DNA of 16,114 bases from Perkinsus olseni (GCA_013115135.1 JABANP010000819.1:1-16114), one strand, 5' to 3'. Numbered from the stretch's first letter, positions 1 to 7,390 are shown. Notes: generated from the letters alone by a model not told the origin. Made by a program: numbers and translations.

Positions 1-352
1 TGATGCGTCCAACGGCCTAAGACTGATGTACGGGTTGTGACGGCTGTCTATTTCAGACAGTGATTGTCTATCTTTTGCGTGCGCGCAGCGGGAAACGGTG
101 CGCATGCGTAGCGCACACTACGCTTAGTATTACTATTATTTGAGACGAGTTTATGGTGATCTGAGAGTCGTGATGATTGTTCGAGTGGGTGTTTCATTAT
201 TGGCTCATTGTAGGCAGTTTGCCATAAGACTTGTTTGAGAGAGACTCCTCTTATTTCGACGCTACTCCTCCCGTCGAGCGGCAGTACCTCATACACAAGC
301 TATCCGAAGGGTATTAACTACTTGAGCAGCGTGTTTGGGCTTAGAAGTGGGT
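1..352. other. Non-coding or unrecognised flank
   Basis: No convincing coding frame, RNA gene or mobile element was recognised here. Small inverted repeats are present, for example gtgcgc and gcgcac arms around 99-117 and a tagta-t-tacta palindrome near 125. None of them fits the 22-bp insertion rule seen elsewhere in the window. Confidence 0.4.
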
Positions 353-1241
353 GACTACAACAAGAAAAACAAGTCTTATCCTCTTCGACTACTATAATTG
401 GCTGGTACTATCGGTACAACTATGTCGTCACGAGCGATGAGAGCGGCCCTGTCGGGCCGACCAGCACTCTGACTCGAGAGAGAGGATAGTCAAGAAGGTG
501 ATCGTCGTGAAGAACAAGAAGGGAGGTTCCCTGCTGCCGACGAGGAGCACCCCGAAGACGACGAGCACTCGGACGACGATGAACATGATGATGAGCGAGA
601 GCACCCTGAGGAAGTGGGGCGGACGAGAGCACCCCGAGGGCGACGGTAGCTGAGGATCCGGAAAGGCCTGGCGGCAACTGACCCCCTAACGTCGACCTCT
701 ATGACGACCCCCGACGCTGTAGATCCGGTGGCCTGGCGCACCGGGACTTGACGCCCACTCCCAGGACAGCGAGAGAACTGTGAATGGTGAGGCCTGGCGG
801 CAACGCCACCCCCTCTATCTACCGCGCCGACCACTACGAATCGGACGGCATCCACTTTGACGCGGGTCGTACCGAGTATACTCGGGCCATTAAGGAGCAC
901 ATGGTTCAGGGTTCTTCGCTGTCGGGTATGTTACGAGTGGTATCTACACCCCATCTCCGGAGATGGACAATCGGTTGGCAAAGATATATAAGACGGTGAA
1001 CTTCGGTGAGGCAAAATGTTATGAGAAGGTCCGCCAATGGAATTGGTGTCAATCTATTTGGTCACCGGTGGATGGATCCATGGCTGATCTTGAGAAAAAG
1101 ATCAGACGGATGGATCAGGTCTTGATTCTTTCCACTATTTTCCTGAGTTTTGTCTCGAGTACCGTTTACACGATCAAGTGGGTGATCCACGGATCCGAAT
1201 CACCCTCCATAGATCAGATCGCACGTGGATCTCATATTTGA
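353..1241 (+). pseudogene. Decayed reading frame: acidic region followed by a membrane-anchored C-terminus
   Basis: I do not recognise this gene. Protein-like stretches follow one another in different frames: 353-484; 473-649, very rich in Asp/Glu around 504-610; 650-748; 784 to about 927; and 942-1241, which ends at a TGA. In-frame stops lie at 647-649 and 781-783. The last open stretch (ATG at 963, 92 codons) has a charged helix-like segment near residues 40-52 and then one likely membrane helix at about residues 53-75. A 15-base direct repeat (starting aggcctggcgg) occurs at 664-678 and 790-804. The frame change near 930 coincides with a decayed 14-bp insert, and deleting it joins the 784 frame smoothly to the 942 frame, which argues that the region was once coding. 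It could be an extra ORF of the downstream retroelement or a separate host gene. Confidence 0.35.
921..942. repeat. Decayed 14-bp flip-duplication insert
   Basis: With target octamer T = cgggtatc, bases 921-927 equal T(1-7), 928-935 match the reverse complement of T at 5 of 8 positions, and 936-942 match T(2-8) at 6 of 7. Direct copies of ggtat lie exactly 14 bases apart. Removing 14 bases moves the reading frame from that of 784-927 to that of 942-1241. Because 3 of 8 central bases have changed, this is an inferred old copy. Confidence 0.5.
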
Positions 1242-1870
1242 GAATCAGAATACTTGTTTATGACTCAGCTGAGGGAGTCGACGGATCAGGTCCCACGGAT
1301 CGGAGCACGTAGGCTTTAGAATTTGGCACGGTTAGGCCAAGCGATGCGAGTCTGGCTCTCTTGTCCCATTCGTCGCGTATCGATCGGCGTCAATATATTT
1401 TCATAGGATCAGATCATCTTGAGGGTACCGCTAAGGAATACCGCCGTAACAGGATCGGGCCTCTATAACACGTTACAAGAGAGTGATGCTGTGCGTGAGA
1501 CGATTGTCGGATCATGATGTCGTACCTTTGGATCATCCGAATCACCTACCTTGATCCACTGAGCCACTGGATCATGGATCACCGAAATATCTCAACGAGG
1601 CCGAGAATTTCTCATGCGAGTGATCCACGGGTCACGGATCACGAATTTGTCTCACGGATCAAGGATCGGAATCAAGAATCCGGATCAAGCGTGATCTGGA
1701 TCACCAATCGCGTATCAGGATCGTGGATCAAGATTCCGGCTCTTGCATCGAGGTTTGGGCCAGGAATCGCGGATCAGAATCGTTATTGCGGGATCTGACT
1801 GATTCAGACTTTTCGGATCTTGCTGTGATCTGGTTCACGAAGCCGGATCAATAGTGTTTTCGGATCATCG
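1068..1870. repeat. GATC-rich degenerate repeat tract
   Basis: By eye I count about 36 GATC tetramers, mostly as GGATC or GGATCA, in roughly 800 bases, where about three are expected by chance. The density falls off sharply outside the tract. Spacing is irregular, so this is not a clean tandem repeat. Local inverted pairs form, for example gtgatc-tg-gatcac near 1690. The tract lies just before gag and could be the 5' LTR or leader of the gypsy element, but no matching copy follows pol. A sequence starting tggtatcgaag at 1876 resembles a primer-binding site only weakly. Confidence 0.75.
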
Positions 1871-1927
1871 CACAGTGGTATCGAAGAAGGCGAGATCGAC
1901 CTTGAGTACGGCGACGGGCACGCCTTT

Positions 1928-3226
1928 ATGGAGGCCCTTGAGAAGCACGTGATAGAGTTGGAGGAGTATTATGCCTTCGACGTGGCGCTGCTTACTTGCA
2001 TCATTTTGGGTATCTTTGGTGACGAGCGCGCGGACCCTAGCGACCAGGCGCGTGTCAACGTGGCGATTGACATTTATCTCTCTACCCCTGGGGATGATGT
2101 GGCATCGGTGTTGGCTAAGGTGAGGTCTACGGGTTACCCACAGGCTCCGACGCCCACGACCGAACAGGAGACGGCCGCTCTAGCTCGGTTGGCAGCGACG
2201 GATATGATGACATGGGAGAGTGCTTGGCGAGGTTTATTTGGTTTGGCGGTTGCTTCCATTACGAAGGGCCGGGTTTCTATGCAAACTTATCAAGAGGCTC
2301 ACCGCGAGTGGCAGGCTGTGAAGCAAGGCGATGGTTCATTGGATACGTACTTATGTATGGAGCGGAAGAAGTTCAAGGCTTTGTCCAACGTGTGTGGCTA
2401 TTTGAGAGCCAATCCCCCTTCGGCATCTCAGAGGGGAGTGCTCATCTTACAGAATGTCCGATCCGACTATGCGGAGGCATTCAGTGCTTATCTACGGCGT
2501 GAACAGTTAGATGCTGCTGACGTCGAGTACCTCCAGGTCTGTGAGTGGTTGCAGCAGTACGATTCCCTATCGGCTAAGAAGTTCCCCTGGGAGAAGTCGG
2601 CTGATACTGTAGCCAAGGCTGGTGGTAAGGACAACGAAGGATATCGAGCGGGTTACAATAAGAACAACGGTTATGGGAAGAGTTCTGGTGGTGGTAATGG
2701 TGGTTATGCGAAGGGTTCCGGGGGCGGTTCCACTCAAGGGGTGGGCTACCTTGGTGCTGGATCCCAATCTAATCCATCTACGAAGGGTAAGGGTAGTGCG
2801 GCTATCCGTCCGTTGGCTGAGGCGTCTAACGTCAAGGTTAAGTGTGACCATTGTAAACGGTTGGGCCACAGCAAGGACAAGTGTTGGAAGCTACACCCTG
2901 AGCAACGCCCTAAGAGTAAGGATGGCGATAAGGCGGTGAAGTCCTTTGCTGAGAGAGGAGGCCATCTGTGGGGACTACTGGTGACTGCCTATAAGGCGAC
3001 GACTCGTGTGGTCCAGGACATCTACTTGGCTCCGGATACTGGCTCTGGGGAGACCCTGGTTCCTGAGGCGATTGCTAAGTCGGTTGGTACCAAGTGGACG
3101 AGGCTGAAGAGACCCCGGGCTATTCAAGGTATTGGAGGCCAGGTGTACAAGTTGGAGTGGCAGGTTACTTTAGAGGTATCTATTGGTGGGAAGCGATGCC
3201 GGGTTCGGGTCTGGTATTCCCCCTAG
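1928..3226 (+). CDS. Gag-protease polyprotein segment of the gypsy element
   Basis: 432 codons from ATG to TAG. The frame is open back to 1829 without another ATG, so translation may start upstream. Residues about 1-230 form a helical capsid-like part. Residues about 236-290 are a Gly/Asn/Tyr/Ser-rich linker. A CCHC zinc knuckle (C-x2-C-x4-H-x4-C) sits at Cys306, Cys309, His314 and Cys319 and should bind element RNA. An aspartic protease follows, with its Asp-Thr-Gly-Ser active site at residues 370-373. The frame ends at TAG 3224-3226, directly after a run of five C. Protease and pol homology continues in the -1 frame (a conserved LDFLEG stretch). The break fits either a programmed -1 shift between Pro and Pol or the loss of one C. 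I found no 14-bp insert here. Confidence 0.85.
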   Translation: MEALEKHVIELEEYYAFDVALLTCIILGIFGDERADPSDQARVNVAIDIYLSTPGDDVASVLAKVRSTGYPQAPTPTTEQETAALARLAATDMMTWESAWRGLFGLAVASITKGRVSMQTYQEAHREWQAVKQGDGSLDTYLCMERKKFKALSNVCGYLRANPPSASQRGVLILQNVRSDYAEAFSAYLRREQLDAADVEYLQVCEWLQQYDSLSAKKFPWEKSADTVAKAGGKDNEGYRAGYNKNNGYGKSSGGGNGGYAKGSGGGSTQGVGYLGAGSQSNPSTKGKGSAAIRPLAEASNVKVKCDHCKRLGHSKDKCWKLHPEQRPKSKDGDKAVKSFAERGGHLWGLLVTAYKATTRVVQDIYLAPDTGSGETLVPEAIAKSVGTKWTRLKRPRAIQGIGGQVYKLEWQVTLEVSIGGKRCRVRVWYSP

Positions 3227-3996
3227 ACTTCCTGGAAGGCGTCCCTACTGTGCTGTTGAGCTGGAAGGGCATCGAGGATTTAGAGGCCGTGGTGTGTATT
3301 CCCCAATCGGCTTTTACGAGTGGACTCCTGGGGGTGACTGTGCCGCTGATCTTGTTGACTGGGGAAGCTGATCGCCCCGCTATATCGGCTATGGCCCTGG
3401 AGTGCCGCCCCTTGGACGAGTCGGTTATTGATAAGAGGTTGAAGACATGGTCTTTCCCCAAGGTCTATGCGAAGAGACGTAAGGAATGTGTGCCCCCAAG
3501 GGCGCGGCCTTACCCGCCTGAGTCAAGAGAAGAGGCTGATGTGACTACTTGGCTTGTGGACTATATGTTGCCAGATGGAATTTGTGAAGAGGTATATCCT
3601 ACTAAAGAGGCTACTTTCCATAATGTCTATTTTAATCCGGTTTTCGTTGTACCTAAGTTCAAGGACCCAAGACCCGAGGGGATAATTAAGTCTAATGTTA
3701 GAGATTTCTATCGGTTGGTATTGGATGCGAGGCCTTCTAATGCCGCTACTTCTGACTTTACCCCGGGTTCGGGCTGGGTTGATTATACCCCCGGTGTTAT
3801 GCAGGCTTTGGGCAAGATCGATAGCTCTAAGCCCAAGTACTTTATGAAGATGGACATACGCCAAGCCTTTTGGTGTATGGAGTATGCTACCGATGATGAT
3901 ATGGAGACTCAGAGTTTGTTCGGAGCGGTGGTGACTGGTCCTGGTGGTAAGATGCGTTACTTCTTACATCGTAAGTTGGTTATGGGAATCCCATAA
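3094..3996 (+). CDS. Pol segment 1: end of protease region and reverse transcriptase fingers/palm
   Basis: Open in the -1 frame relative to gag-pro. Meaningful sequence starts at about 3205; codons before that are probably read only as gag-pro. The segment carries the RT N-terminal motifs with LDARPSN near 3721 and motif A, KMDIRQAFW, whose catalytic Asp codon is 3853-3855. It ends after a YFLHRKLVMG motif at a TAA (3994-3996) that lies inside a 14-bp flip-duplication insert. When the insert is ignored the frame runs straight into the next segment. RT copies element RNA into DNA in virus-like particles; that role is known for the family and not seen directly here. Confidence 0.85.
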   Translation: MDEAEETPGYSRYWRPGVQVGVAGYFRGIYWWEAMPGSGLVFPLDFLEGVPTVLLSWKGIEDLEAVVCIPQSAFTSGLLGVTVPLILLTGEADRPAISAMALECRPLDESVIDKRLKTWSFPKVYAKRRKECVPPRARPYPPESREEADVTTWLVDYMLPDGICEEVYPTKEATFHNVYFNPVFVVPKFKDPRPEGIIKSNVRDFYRLVLDARPSNAATSDFTPGSGWVDYTPGVMQALGKIDSSKPKYFMKMDIRQAFWCMEYATDDDMETQSLFGAVVTGPGGKMRYFLHRKLVMGIP

Positions 3997-4002
3997 TGGG
4001 AT
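3981..4002. repeat. 14-bp flip-duplication insert in the RT gene (perfect)
   Basis: Target octamer T = tatgggat. Bases 3981-3987 are T(1-7), 3988-3995 are the exact reverse complement atcccata, and 3996-4002 are T(2-8). All 14 determined positions match. The insert brings in the TAA stop and shifts the frame by -1. Deleting 14 bases joins VMG directly to WKHSNAWW, the position of the conserved gypsy RT motif just before the YVDD box. Confidence 0.95.
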
Positions 4003-4931
4003 GGAAGCATTCGAATGCATGGTGGTTCTCTGGGTTGGTGAACCTCTTGGAGGCAGTGGTCCCCGAGCTCAAGGACTTTCTGGTTCCGTATGTGGACGAT
4101 ATCTTGGTGGTGGCCAGCAGCCCTGAGGAGTGTCGACGCGTTTTCGCCTTGGTCGTCTATGCGTTGGAAGGAGCTGGATTGGAGTTGCCCCCGTCTAAGA
4201 GATCGTCAGAGCCTCGAGAATTCATCGACTTCCTCTCCTTGGAATTATCAGCCGATGGTTGGAGGTTGTCGGCGAAGTCAGTAAGTGACTTGGCGGACGT
4301 GTTGCGGAGTTACCCAGAGACAGTGGGTTCGCTGAGATCTGCTTTAGGGGTGATCAAGTACTGCAAGACAGGCTTCTCAACTCTCAAGGCTGATGTTTCC
4401 CTCTCGGCGTTGTTGGTCCCTTTCAATGACTTGTTGGCGAAGCTTCCGACCGACGTCCGTAAGGGTACGAAGGTGTCTTTGACCCCGGCATTGAAGCGAG
4501 CATGGTCCGACTTGTTCGACTATTGCCATAATCGTCTTCATGCTTGGCATGGTTTGAGTGAAATTCTACAAGAGGACATGGTATGGTTACTGATGACGGA
4601 TACCAGTCCGATAGCGACCAGTGCGACGCTCTGGCGAGTCCCTAGAGTACAAGTCCCTGGAGTTCGAGAGCTGGGAGACGAGGCCTTTCAGCAAGACGAC
4701 TTTGAGGGTCAGCTGGTGTTCACTTCGGCGAGGAAACTGACGAAGGCTCAGTCGAAGTGGGTTAACTTTGACCGCGAAATGTACGGCGTGATCCGAGGGA
4801 TGGCGATCGTTGAGGACGTGGTCATGGGTAGCTATGATTGGTCTAAGGTGGGGATGGATCCCCAACCGGTGCATCTAATAGTGGGTAACGATAACACCAC
4901 GGCTTTGGGCCGTTATTGGCTCAAGGGGTGA
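3996..4931 (+). CDS. Pol segment 2: RT catalytic YVDD box, thumb and RNase H
   Basis: The RT active-site box Tyr-Val-Asp-Asp is at 4089-4100, followed by thumb and connection sequence. RNase H acidic residues are visible: Asp in MTDTSP (codon 4599), Glu in DREMYG (codon 4776) and Asp in GNDNTTALG (codon 4890). The listed start is only where the frame becomes open; it continues the RT of the previous segment once the 14-bp insert at 3981-4002 is ignored. The frame ends at TGA 4929-4931 just after a run of four G. The RNase H tail resumes in the -1 frame. This break lacks the 14-bp pattern. A lost G, a -1 slip on GGGG, or two 13-bp duplications are possible. Confidence 0.85.
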   Translation: MGWKHSNAWWFSGLVNLLEAVVPELKDFLVPYVDDILVVASSPEECRRVFALVVYALEGAGLELPPSKRSSEPREFIDFLSLELSADGWRLSAKSVSDLADVLRSYPETVGSLRSALGVIKYCKTGFSTLKADVSLSALLVPFNDLLAKLPTDVRKGTKVSLTPALKRAWSDLFDYCHNRLHAWHGLSEILQEDMVWLLMTDTSPIATSATLWRVPRVQVPGVRELGDEAFQQDDFEGQLVFTSARKLTKAQSKWVNFDREMYGVIRGMAIVEDVVMGSYDWSKVGMDPQPVHLIVGNDNTTALGRYWLKG

Positions 4932-6049
4932 CCTCAACCGGAAGTACTATCCAGAGGCAGAGGTGGACGAGATGGTATGGAGAGATCGCGGATCTCACAC
5001 ACCTGATCCCCCTCGAGTATATGCATGTTCCGGGACGCCGGAACTGGCTATGTGACTTCTTCTCTCGTTTTACGGGAGAGCTATGCGGTCCAGTGTCGAC
5101 CGAGGCCGAGGAAGACAGTAAGTTATTCCTATGTATGGCCCTCTGTGATCAGGACGATCAAGAAGACGTCTCACGGGTGGAGCGCGTCAATGAGGACGAC
5201 GACATATCCCTTGGAGGCGAGGTCCGGGAAGGACTAGGGTTGGCTCCCAATGAAGGTGAGTACCCCACCAATAATGATCCGTCCGAGGCGTTGGGCGACC
5301 TCATTAAGAACAACGAGGCCCTAAGGTCCCAACTTATTCAACTTTATAAGGCCGATGCCGTTACCGAGATCAACAAGGTTCGACTCTGTGACGTTCATGC
5401 TACTTCGCTAACAGGAGGTGTCTACTCGGTGGGCGAAGACGGCCTGATCTACAAGTTGGTTTGTTATCGCGGAGAATTCCGCAGAGTTATAGTCATTCCC
5501 AGAGGGACTCTCGAGGAGAGTTTGATCTACTGGGTTGATAAGAGTTACGTACCTTCCCTACGACGAGATTTGGTAGGTTTGGTGCATCATGTGAGCGGAC
5601 CCGGAGATGTCCGAGCTGCGTTGAAGGCACTGCGCAAGTATGTTTGGTGGCCTGGTATGTCAGGTGAAGTGACGAGGGTGATTCAGGCCTGTAGTTCCTG
5701 TTGGGAGACGAAGGCTGGGGCGGATCTGGATACCCCGCCGAACCCAAGGGCTCCGACGGTGGAGAGATTCGACATTGTACACTGCGACTTCGGTCATCCT
5801 CCGACTGGTTTGGCGCAGGCTAGCGACCCTTCGTACGTGGCATTTCTACTGTTGGTATGTGGTGGTAGCGGTTTTGTGGTTTCTTCCCCGGTGGTCAGCG
5901 AGGATGCCGGCTCCTTGGTTCGAGTACTGGCGGAGAAGTGGATATGCTACTTTGGAGTACCAAAAACTTCGGTGAGTGATGGCGGGCCCGCGTATCGGTC
6001 CCGCGTCACGGAGATGATGGCGTCACTGCTGGGATTCCGGTGTCAGTGA
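4916..6049 (+). CDS. Pol segment 3: RNase H tail and integrase zinc-binding/catalytic domains
   Basis: It opens with the end of RNase H: the HVPGRRNW and FFSRF motifs near 5025-5075 are the usual YxPGxxNxxADxLSR ending. An acidic linker follows at about 5100-5330. The integrase HHCC zinc-binding domain has His codons at 5585 and 5588 and Cys codons at 5690 and 5699 (CSSC). The catalytic core shows Asp in HCDFG (codon 5786) and Asp in SDGGPAY (codon 5978). The third catalytic residue, Glu, lies in the next frame. The segment ends at TGA 6047-6049, inside the 14-bp insert at 6039-6060. The integrase inserts the cDNA into chromosomes (family knowledge). Confidence 0.85.
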   Translation: MAQGVTSTGSTIQRQRWTRWYGEIADLTHLIPLEYMHVPGRRNWLCDFFSRFTGELCGPVSTEAEEDSKLFLCMALCDQDDQEDVSRVERVNEDDDISLGGEVREGLGLAPNEGEYPTNNDPSEALGDLIKNNEALRSQLIQLYKADAVTEINKVRLCDVHATSLTGGVYSVGEDGLIYKLVCYRGEFRRVIVIPRGTLEESLIYWVDKSYVPSLRRDLVGLVHHVSGPGDVRAALKALRKYVWWPGMSGEVTRVIQACSSCWETKAGADLDTPPNPRAPTVERFDIVHCDFGHPPTGLAQASDPSYVAFLLLVCGGSGFVVSSPVVSEDAGSLVRVLAEKWICYFGVPKTSVSDGGPAYRSRVTEMMASLLGFRCQ

Positions 6050-6060
6050 CACCGTGTCAC
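6039..6060. repeat. 14-bp flip-duplication insert in the integrase core (perfect)
   Basis: Target octamer T = ggtgtcac. Bases 6039-6045 are T(1-7), 6046-6053 are its reverse complement gtgacacc, and 6054-6060 are T(2-8). All 14 determined positions match. It separates the second catalytic Asp from the catalytic Glu of the integrase and introduces the stop. Deleting 14 bases joins GFRC to HRVLGYNPQGN in frame. Confidence 0.95.
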
Positions 6061-6405
6061 CGGGTACTGGGGTATAACCCGCAAGGGAATGGCCTTGCGG
6101 AACGGTCGGTAGGCCTGATTAAGATGTTCATGGACCGACTTCCCCGAGCTCTACCCTGGGACTACGCTCTGACCTTGGCTACTTATTATCATAATCATGC
6201 GGTTGGTCAGGGACCGATGCCCGGTCCAGCAGAGTGCGCGTTGGGTGTGAGCCGAGGCCCCCTCCACTTGTTCTTTGGGGGTTTGGCAAGCTCTATGGAT
6301 GGTAAGAAGGTGCAGACTTCGGGAGGTTCTCACTTGGTCGAGGTCATCCGAGAGATCTGCCGAGAACATCTAAGATGTTACATCTTGACGATGCGGGGTA
6401 TTTGA
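6040..6405 (+). CDS. Pol segment 4: integrase core end with catalytic Glu
   Basis: After the insert the frame reads GYNPQGNGLAERS, the classic integrase NG-x2-ER box; the catalytic Glu codon is 6100-6102. The helix after it (VGLIKMFMDRL) and sequence up to REH near 6369 fit an integrase core C-terminus. From about 6372 the true frame shifts again at the third 14-bp insert, so the last ten codons before TGA 6403-6405 are out of frame. With the inserts at 6039 and 6365 set aside, segments 3 to 5 form one continuous reading frame. Confidence 0.85.
   Translation: MSVTPCHRVLGYNPQGNGLAERSVGLIKMFMDRLPRALPWDYALTLATYYHNHAVGQGPMPGPAECALGVSRGPLHLFFGGLASSMDGKKVQTSGGSHLVEVIREICREHLRCYILTMRGI
6365..6386. 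repeat. 14-bp flip-duplication insert after the integrase core (perfect)
   Basis: Target octamer T = aacatctt. Bases 6365-6371 are T(1-7), 6372-6379 are the reverse complement aagatgtt, and 6380-6386 are T(2-8). All 14 determined positions match. Deleting 14 bases joins REHL to DDAGYLRFE in one frame. Unlike the other two pol copies, the stop codon appears several codons downstream. Confidence 0.95.
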
Positions 6406-6959
6406 GGTTCGAGCGAGCGACGAGGTCAGCGGATTCCAAGAGTTCCCCACCTTTGCTCCCGGGTACGAAGGTTACCTGGAGTAGGGGAAACCGAGTGGAT
6501 TCGGCGGTGGTGATAAAGGCTCCAGACAGAGGCGGTGAGGTTCCCGAGGCCATTCACAAGTACGTGCATGCTGATCCTGATGCGAAGACGGTTTGGGTTC
6601 GTACCCATGAAGGCGTCGAGCAGAGGGTCCCTTATCGGCAGTTATCTGTGAGAGCTGAGGAGATCGAGTTTCGTGATCAGCCGATGCACGGAAGTCCGGT
6701 CACTCTAGCCCAGTTGAAGGCTGGAGAGTACGCTGTCGCGAACGTCAACTATGGTAAGAAGGCTCCCGCTTTCGTGATAGTCAGGGTGGAGGAAAAGTTC
6801 AAGTCCGACGTAGACGTGCAAGTCTATGATATGGAGCCGTCAACGGAGGTCTTCAGGCCCTTGTACACGGATCGTAGCCACGGAAACTTTCGCCTACAAC
6901 CAGAACGAGGTTTCCGTCTGTACAGGGTGCGGTTGCCGACGAGTTGCTTCCGAAGTTAA
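6375..6959 (+). CDS. Pol segment 5: integrase C-terminal SH3-like region and extra tail
   Basis: The segment ends at TAA 6957-6959. A stretch beginning LLPGTKVTWSRGN near 6456 resembles the SH3-like C-terminal domain of gypsy integrases (GPY/F region), which helps bind DNA. A second module, from about 6710 (LAQLKA) to the end, is rich in charged and aromatic residues and I do not recognise it. No chromodomain signature is evident. The start given is only where the frame opens; the real protein continues from the integrase core across the insert at 6365-6386. Confidence 0.7.
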   Translation: MLHLDDAGYLRFERATRSADSKSSPPLLPGTKVTWSRGNRVDSAVVIKAPDRGGEVPEAIHKYVHADPDAKTVWVRTHEGVEQRVPYRQLSVRAEEIEFRDQPMHGSPVTLAQLKAGEYAVANVNYGKKAPAFVIVRVEEKFKSDVDVQVYDMEPSTEVFRPLYTDRSHGNFRLQPERGFRLYRVRLPTSCFRS

Positions 6960-7166
6960 GGACCTAGACCTAAATCTTAGGTCCTAAGTTTCGTGTATTC
7001 CCTAAGTTATAGGCCCAATAACTCACAATTTTTATGATGTTGACATAATCAACAGCATGCCTCATGCAGTTGTGCTTTTCGGAAGCTTCTCAAGCCGACT
7101 CAGCTGATTCGAGATCGGAGATTTCTGTGCCGGTGGACACATAGTTTGCCTCGGCAATATCTTCAA
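6960..7166. other. 3' flank of the gypsy element, with hairpin
   Basis: No gene. Directly after pol there is a hairpin, gacctaa-atc-ttaggtc at 6967-6983 (7-bp stem, 3-nt loop). Inverted repeats tgttga/tcaaca (near 7039-7055) and gcatg/catgc follow. If a 3' LTR existed it should begin here. I see no copy of this sequence upstream of gag and no polypurine tract of note. Confidence 0.4.
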
Positions 7167-7238
7167 GCCGGTGTATCTCAGTGGTAGAGCGTCAGTCTTG
7201 TAAACTGAAGGTTGACGGTTCGATCCCGCCTTCCGGCT
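7167..7238 (+). tRNA. tRNA-Thr (UGU), possibly a pseudogene
   Basis: A 72-nt cloverleaf. The anticodon stem is a perfect 5 bp (tcagt/actga) around loop cttgtaa, giving anticodon TGT, read as threonine. The B box is ggttcgatccc, a good match to the pol III consensus. The A box is tatctcagtgg, where G10 of the usual TRGC is replaced by T. A T5 run at 7266-7270 can terminate pol III. Weak points are a T-T mismatch and a G-T pair at the base of the acceptor stem, a lost 10-25 pair in the D stem and an A-C mismatch in the T stem. CCA is not encoded. It could be a diverged working tRNA, a tRNA pseudogene or the head of a SINE. Confidence 0.75.
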
Positions 7239-7390
7239 AGTATTGTTGCATTGGAGCAGCGAGAGTTTTTCGGGAAAGTCAATTTCGTACGGTACTGAGA
7301 TCGAAAGTGTTCTGTTCACCGTCCGCACTGCGAAGGGCTCTGCGGAAGCAGTAGACTTTCTGACACCTCTAGCTGTGAAAGGCATCACCT

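Larger units (their letters stand above)
1829..6959 (+). mobile_element. Ty3/gypsy-type retrotransposon internal region
   Basis: Domains occur in the order gag, zinc knuckle, aspartic protease, reverse transcriptase, RNase H, integrase, C-terminal extension. The order protease-RT-RNase H-integrase is the Ty3/gypsy order and not that of Ty1/copia. The coding sequence is spread over six open frames, each shifted by -1 from the one before, with breaks near 3217-3226, 3981-4002, 4925-4931, 6039-6060 and 6365-6386. The breaks at 3981, 6039 and 6365 are exact 14-bp flip-duplication inserts. The other two are not. No sequence after 6960 matches the region before gag, so LTRs are absent, diverged or lost. 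All catalytic residues I looked for are present, so the copy looks young apart from the breaks. Confidence 0.9.

Noticed and set aside
951..966. 16-bp even palindrome ccatctccggagatgg as an insert
   Set aside because: It has no central base and no direct third copy; probably chance or a different process.
1876..1893. Primer-binding site (tggtatcgaag) of the gypsy element
   Set aside because: It only starts like known tRNA-Met sites, the matching tRNA is unknown, no LTR pair supports it, and it lies in a readable frame.
4912..4925. Spliced-leader-like sequence (ttggctcaag) as in Perkinsus
   Set aside because: Only ten bases match and it is part of the RNase H coding sequence.
3217..6405. Perkinsus-type mitochondrial frameshifting at AGG/CCC codons as the cause of the frame changes
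   Set aside because: That known mechanism belongs to mitochondrial genes. These are nuclear-type retroelements, most shifts do not sit at such codons, and the host is not established.
6960..7060. 3' LTR of the gypsy element
   Set aside because: No stretch after pol repeats upstream of gag, and no TG...CA pair could be matched.
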